From: a bacterium
GTDB taxonomy: Bacteria > Sysuimicrobiota > Sysuimicrobiia > Sysuimicrobiales > Segetimicrobiaceae
Assembly (NCBI GenBank): GCA_035691305.1
Contig: DASSJF010000074.1
Span: 1 to 38,392 of the forward strand
Reading direction: 5' to 3'
Length of the DNA stretch: 38,392 bases
Shown one piece after another: positions 34,783-38,392 of the stretch. Every line of letters starts with the position of its first letter. Within the stretch, counting starts at the first letter, position 1. The notes under the pieces were generated by a model that saw only the letters and a list, made by a program, of their open reading frames with translations, was not told the DNA's origin and did not search any database. A program made the translations under genes and the position numbers.

Positions 34783-35504
34783 CGGCTCACCTCGCGGTCG
34801 ATGATCGCCAGATAGTACGTGCGCCGGGCCTGCGGGTCGTCGAGACCGCCCCAGAACCGGCGCTCCGGGTTCTTGTAGATGCGCGGCACCGGGATCTCCG
34901 TAACCGTGAGGCCCAATCTCGCGGCCTGCAGCCACACCTGCAGCGGCATCCCGTAGCTGCGTTCGTCGAGCCGCATCCGCGCCAGCCCGGCGATGCGGTA
35001 CGCTTTGAACCCGCACCACGCGTCGGTGAGCCGGTAGCCCGTCAGCTCGTCGATGATGCGGGTGATCTCTTCGTTGAGACGCTGCCGGTCGGGCGGCGCG
35101 GGGTCCTGGTCGCCCGGCGCTTCGGCATGATAGCGGCTGCCGGAGACGATGTCAAACCGCCGCGCGGCGGCGAGAAAATCGGGAATGAGCCGCGGCTCGT
35201 GCTGCCGGTCGCAGTCGATCGTCACGGCGACATCGAACCCGCCGCCGATCGCGTAGCGGAACCCGTCGATCAACGATTGGCCGTACCCCTCGTTCTGCGC
35301 GTGTGTAAGCCCGCGCACATCCGGCAGCCGCCGCTCGGCCGCCGCGAGAATTTCCGCCGAGCCGTCGGTGGACCCGTCGTTCACGACCAGGATGCGCGCG
35401 GCGGTGTGGCGGCGCACTTCGTCGAGCACGCCGGCGAGCGTCGGCGCCTCGTTGTAGAGCGGCATGACGACCACGGCCCGCAGGGGCGGCTCCGATCGGC
35501 TCAT
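34764..35504 (-). CDS. GT2-family glycosyltransferase (polyprenyl-phosphate mannosyltransferase-like)
   Basis: 246 residues with the GT-A fold: MPLYNEAPTLAGVLDEV, VVNDGSTDGS, and the metal-binding TIDCDRQHEP (D-x-D plus QH). DAWCGFKAYR and the lack of membrane helices fit the dolichyl/polyprenyl-phosphate sugar transferase group. Target sugar and acceptor are unknown; it is not the GT4-type BshA. ATG start lacks an evident ribosome site. It lies 61 bp after hemB and overlaps bshB1. Confidence 0.85.
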   Translation of the reverse strand: MSRSEPPLRAVVVMPLYNEAPTLAGVLDEVRRHTAARILVVNDGSTDGSAEILAAAERRLPDVRGLTHAQNEGYGQSLIDGFRYAIGGGFDVAVTIDCDRQHEPRLIPDFLAAARRFDIVSGSRYHAEAPGDQDPAPPDRQRLNEEITRIIDELTGYRLTDAWCGFKAYRIAGLARMRLDERSYGMPLQVWLQAARLGLTVTEIPVPRIYKNPERRFWGGLDDPQARRTYYLAIIDREVSRWRTSS

Positions 35505-35550
35505 AGGCTAAGGGGTGCAACGACGGGGCGGCCGCGGCTATGCCCCGCGG

Positions 35551-35566
35551 ACCGGCGGCCGCCGGT
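35551..35566. repeat. Perfect 16-bp palindrome after hemB
   Basis: ACCGGC-GGCC-GCCGGT touches the hemB stop; a CCGCGG...CCGCGG pair follows it in the same gap. No T-run, so at best a weak or factor-dependent stop between hemB and the glycosyltransferase gene. Confidence 0.4.
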
Positions 35567-36552
35567 CAGCCTTTGCGCAACCGTTCCGCCGCGTCGCGCG
35601 CGAAGTACGTGAGGATCAGGTCCGCGCCGGCGCGGCGGATCGCCGTGAGCACCTCGAACATCGCCTGCGTCTCGTTGAGCCACCCGTTCGCCGCGGCGGC
35701 CTTCAGCATGGCGTACTCGCCGCTCACGTGGTACGCAGCCGTCGGCATGCCGAACGCCGTTTTCACCCGCCGCAGCACATCGAGGTACGGCAGCGCCGGC
35801 TTGACCATCACGATGTCGGCGCCTTCGTCGATGTCCGCCTGAATCTCGCGGACCGCTTCGTCGGCGTTGGCGGGGTCCATCTGATAGGCGCGACGGTCGC
35901 CGAACTTCGGCGCGCTCTCCGCGGCGTGGCGGAATGGCTCAAAGAACACGGACGCGTACTTGGCGCCGTAGGCGAGGATTCCAACGCCGGCGCGGCCGGC
36001 GGCATCCAGCGCCCCCCGGATCGTTCCGACCTGCCCGTCCATCATGCCGGACGGCGCCACGAAATCCGCGCCCGCGTCGGCGTAGGACAGCGCGATACGA
36101 GCGTAGACTTCGAGCGTCGCGTCGTTGTCGACGCCGCCGTCCCGGATCACGCCGCAGTGCCCGTGCGACGTATACTCGCAGAGGCAGAGATCGGGGATCA
36201 GCACGAGCCGGTCGCCGAGTTCGCCGCGAAGGCGCCGGAGGGTTTGCTGCACGACGCCCTCCGGGTCCCAGGCCGCGGTTCCGGCTTCGTCCTTGTGCGA
36301 CGGGATGCCGAACAACATCACCGCGGACACGCCCGCCTCCGCCAGCGCCCCGCACTCCTCGACCACGCTGGCCGGGGTATGCTGCACCTGCCCCGGCATC
36401 GCCGGGATCGGAACCGGCCGCGGGACGTTCTCTTTCACGAACAGCGGAGCGATCAGATCCGAGGGCAGGAGCGCCGTCTCGCGCACCATCGCGCGAAGGT
36501 GCTCGGTGCGCCTTAGGCGCCGGAACCTTCGATTCGGGAAGCCTGTGCTCAT
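35566..36552 (-). CDS. hemB: Delta-aminolevulinic acid dehydratase (porphobilinogen synthase)
   Basis: 328 residues; condenses two 5-aminolevulinate to porphobilinogen. Zn-type metal site C123-L-C125...C133 (LCLCEYTSHGHCG), catalytic lysines K198 (YGAKYAS) and K251 (MVKPALPYLD). ATG (36550-36552) overlaps the hemD stop as ATGA; start MSTGFPNRRFRRLR is the usual family N-terminus. Confidence 0.97.
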   Translation of the reverse strand: MSTGFPNRRFRRLRRTEHLRAMVRETALLPSDLIAPLFVKENVPRPVPIPAMPGQVQHTPASVVEECGALAEAGVSAVMLFGIPSHKDEAGTAAWDPEGVVQQTLRRLRGELGDRLVLIPDLCLCEYTSHGHCGVIRDGGVDNDATLEVYARIALSYADAGADFVAPSGMMDGQVGTIRGALDAAGRAGVGILAYGAKYASVFFEPFRHAAESAPKFGDRRAYQMDPANADEAVREIQADIDEGADIVMVKPALPYLDVLRRVKTAFGMPTAAYHVSGEYAMLKAAAANGWLNETQAMFEVLTAIRRAGADLILTYFARDAAERLRKG

Positions 36553-37352
36553 CGCCCTCCGGAGGGTACCACACATCCCGGCGGCGCGCCCAGCGCGCCG
36601 CGCAGGGCATCGACGAGGCCGGCGAGCGTGTAGGTCGAGGCCACCGCGCCCACCCGGAGCCCGTCGGCGCGGGCGGTCTCGGCCGTGACCGGGCCGATGC
36701 AGGCCACGCACACGCCCGCGAGGAGGCCGCGCGCGTCGGGTCCGGCCAGCTGCAGGAAGTACCGGACGGTGGACGAGCTCGTGAAGGTCACCGCGTCGAT
36801 GCGTCCGGCCCGCACCGCCTCGAGCACGTTCGGCGCCGGCGCGGCCGGTTCGGTGCGATAGGCCGGCACGACGTCCACCGCGGCCCCGAGGGCGCGGAGC
36901 CCCACGGGCAGGACGTCCCGGGCAACCGCGGCGCGAGGCATCAGCACACGTGCGGCGTGAAGGTCCCGCCGCGCGAACGCCGCGACAAGCGCCTCGGCGC
37001 GAAACTCCTCCGGGGCGAGCGCCGCCTCGAGGCCGTGCTCGCGAAGGGCCTCCGCGGTACCCGGCCCGATCACCGCAAGCCGCGCCCCGGCGAGCGCGCC
37101 GGGCGCCATCCCGAGCGCCCCCATGCGGTCGACCGTCGCGGCCACGCCGTTGCGGCTCGTGAACACCACCCAATCGTAGGCGGGAAGGTTCCGCAGCGCC
37201 TCGTCGAGCGGGCCGTAGTCGGACGGCGGAACGATTCGGATTGCGGGGAACTCGAGCACCACCGCGCCCTCGGCCTCGAGCAGGCGCCGGAGGCGCCCGT
37301 CATCTCGCGGCCGGGTGACGACGACGCGCCGGCCGGCGAGAGAGCCGCTCAC
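36549..37352 (-). CDS. hemD: Uroporphyrinogen-III synthase
   Basis: 267 residues with the two-domain HemD outline: GRRVVVTRPRDDGRLRRLLEAEGA at the start, YDWVVFTSRNGV, LAVIGPGTAEALREHG, and in the second part AVTFTSSSTVRYF and ACIGPVTAETA. Closes hydroxymethylbilane to uroporphyrinogen III. GTG overlaps the hemC stop as GTGA. Sequence is poorly conserved in this family, but the position between hemC and hemB removes most doubt. Confidence 0.94.
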   Translation of the reverse strand: MSGSLAGRRVVVTRPRDDGRLRRLLEAEGAVVLEFPAIRIVPPSDYGPLDEALRNLPAYDWVVFTSRNGVAATVDRMGALGMAPGALAGARLAVIGPGTAEALREHGLEAALAPEEFRAEALVAAFARRDLHAARVLMPRAAVARDVLPVGLRALGAAVDVVPAYRTEPAAPAPNVLEAVRAGRIDAVTFTSSSTVRYFLQLAGPDARGLLAGVCVACIGPVTAETARADGLRVGAVASTYTLAGLVDALRGALGAPPGCVVPSGGR

Positions 37353-38302
37353 CGGGCGCGCCTGGCGGGTTCGACCGGCGCGGCCGCCGGCACGGCGCCG
37401 GCGATCTCGGCCGCATCGGCGAACACGCGGTCCGCCACGCAGAGACCCAGCCACCGGGCGGCGCCCACCGGCGCCGTGCCGCGGTGCCGCCGCACGACGC
37501 GTCCGTCTTCGCCGGCGAGCAGACCCTCGAGCGTGACGCGCCCGTGGTCGACCGACGCCATTGCCGCGGCGGGTGCGCGGCACCCCGTGCCGAGCCGCGC
37601 GACGAAAGCGCGCTCGGCGCGCACCGCTTCGTGGGTCGCGGGGTCGTCGATGCGGCGCAACAGGTCGAGGACGACCGCGTCGCCGCGCCGCGCCTCCACG
37701 GCGAGGGCGCCCTGTCCGGGGGCAGGCAGCATCACCTCCGGCGCGAGCCACTCCGACACGCGGTCCTCCCACCCCATCCGGATCAGCCCCGCCGCGGCGA
37801 TGCAGAGCGCGTCGGCATCGCCGCGGTCGAGCTTCGCGAGCCGCGTGTCCACATTGCCCCGGATCGATACGATCCGGAGATCGGGGCGCCGCGCGCGCAG
37901 CTGCGCGGCCCGCCGCAGGCTGCTGGTCGCGACCCGCGCGCCGGGCGGAAGCGCCGCGAGCGGCACCCCGCCGCGCGAGATGAGGACGTCGCGCGGATCT
38001 TCGCGCGCCGGCACGGCGCCGAGGCACAACCGCGGATGCAGCGTGGTGGGAAGATCTTTCGCGCTATGAACGGCGACGTCGCAGCGGCCGTCCGCGACCG
38101 CTGCCTCGAGCTCCTTCGCAAAGAAACCGATGCCTTCGAGCCGTTCCAGCGGCACGTCCGGGGCGCGGTCGCCCGCGGACCGGATCACGACGGTCTCGAC
38201 CTCGAGGTCGGGCTCGTGCGCGCGCAGCGCGTCCATGGCGAGCCGCGTCTGACGCAGGCTGAGCGGGCTCCCGCGCGTGCCAACCCGCAGTCTCCTCGCC
38301 AT
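37349..38302 (-). CDS. hemC: Porphobilinogen deaminase (hydroxymethylbilane synthase)
   Basis: 317 residues from ATG 38300-38302 (a GTG one codon earlier is equally possible). RVGTRGSPLSLRQT, HSAKDLPTTL with the catalytic Asp (D83), SLRRAAQL and C241 in GTGCRAPAAA, which carries the dipyrromethane cofactor. Polymerises four porphobilinogens. First complete gene of the hem unit in the window. Confidence 0.96.
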   Translation of the reverse strand: MARRLRVGTRGSPLSLRQTRLAMDALRAHEPDLEVETVVIRSAGDRAPDVPLERLEGIGFFAKELEAAVADGRCDVAVHSAKDLPTTLHPRLCLGAVPAREDPRDVLISRGGVPLAALPPGARVATSSLRRAAQLRARRPDLRIVSIRGNVDTRLAKLDRGDADALCIAAAGLIRMGWEDRVSEWLAPEVMLPAPGQGALAVEARRGDAVVLDLLRRIDDPATHEAVRAERAFVARLGTGCRAPAAAMASVDHGRVTLEGLLAGEDGRVVRRHRGTAPVGAARWLGLCVADRVFADAAEIAGAVPAAAPVEPARRAR

Positions 38303-38335
38303 CACGCGCGCGCCGCGGTGACCGTGGCCCCCGGC

Positions 38336-38392
38336 TTAGCGGCGTCCCCGCTTCGCGGTGCGCTTGCGCGGCGCCGGCGGGCGGGCCGCCTT
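38336..38392 (-). CDS. C-terminal end of an unknown gene (cut by window edge)
   Basis: The last 18 codons before a TAA at 38336-38338 read KAARPPAPRKRTAKRGRR, a basic Pro/Ala/Lys/Arg tail. It is co-directional with hemC, 33 bp away. Such tails occur on many nucleic-acid-binding proteins; no identity can be given. Confidence 0.45.
   Translation of the reverse strand, partial: KAARPPAPRKRTAKRGRR

Noticed and set aside
34764-35504. BshA glycosyltransferase of bacillithiol synthesis
   Set aside because: The protein has GT2/GT-A motifs (DCDRQHE), while BshA belongs to the GT4 family.
35934-38069. Plus-strand open frame of 711 codons opposite hemB-hemD-hemC
   Set aside because: Low-complexity Arg/Ala/Pro translation with no motif, while all three heme genes on the other strand are certain.

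Overview
This is a high-GC bacterial chromosome segment. Almost every gene lies on the minus strand, many genes overlap by a few bases, and GTG starts are very common. The gene order radC-mreBCD-mrdA-rodA-rng-rplU-rpmA-obg-nadD-rsfS resembles that of Firmicutes and other Terrabacteria, and a bacillithiol-type gene is present. A predicted outer-membrane beta-barrel cytochrome points to a diderm. I think of an uncultured diderm terrabacterial lineage (for example Sysuimicrobiota/CSP1-3-like), but this placement is inference and could be wrong.

Layout. (1) 1-574: C-terminal end of a tyrosine recombinase facing the 3' end of a tRNA-Ala(GGC), the usual picture at the edge of an integrated element. 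(2) 600-12667: housekeeping block with a GNAT protein, rsfS, nadD, obg, rpmA, rplU, rng, the rod-shape operon (rodA, mrdA, mreD, mreC, mreB), radC and a DUF4321 protein. (3) 12781-19222: tatA, a long-chain polyprenyl diphosphate synthase and an unusual quinone-cytochrome complex operon: diheme cytochrome c lipoprotein, Rieske protein, a cytochrome b that lacks both heme bH ligands, two small membrane proteins, a second cytochrome b fused to a 2x[4Fe-4S] ferredoxin, an MvhD-like protein and a one-helix protein. (4) 19339-23843: a cytochrome c maturation operon (ccmC-D-E-F-I-like) ending with a membrane-anchored surface protein. (5) 24023-29035: a metal-oxidation-like locus with two sulfocyanin-like cupredoxins, a Cyc2-like heme-porin, an Ig-repeat secreted protein and a second membrane-anchored protein. 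(6) 29299-31037: the only plus-strand genes apart from the integrase, a NarL-type response regulator and its histidine kinase. (7) 31109-38392: ccmB, ccmA, a BshC-like protein, bshB1, a GT2 glycosyltransferase, hemB, hemD, hemC and the basic tail of one more gene.

How it fits together (inference). Heme synthesis (hemBCD), heme export and attachment (ccmABCDEFI), Tat export (tatA) and quinone side-chain synthesis all surround genes for an electron route. In that route an outer-membrane monoheme porin would take electrons from outside the cell, periplasmic cupredoxins and cytochrome c would carry them, and a Rieske/two-cytochrome-b complex would connect them to quinone and, through cytoplasmic-side Fe-S clusters, to a low-potential partner. 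The most novel points are the complementary pair of cytochromes b (one without heme bH ligands but with a PDWY-like Qo motif, the other with all four ligands, a degenerate Qo motif and a fused ferredoxin) and a conserved 29-bp three-half-site element placed identically upstream of both cupredoxin genes.
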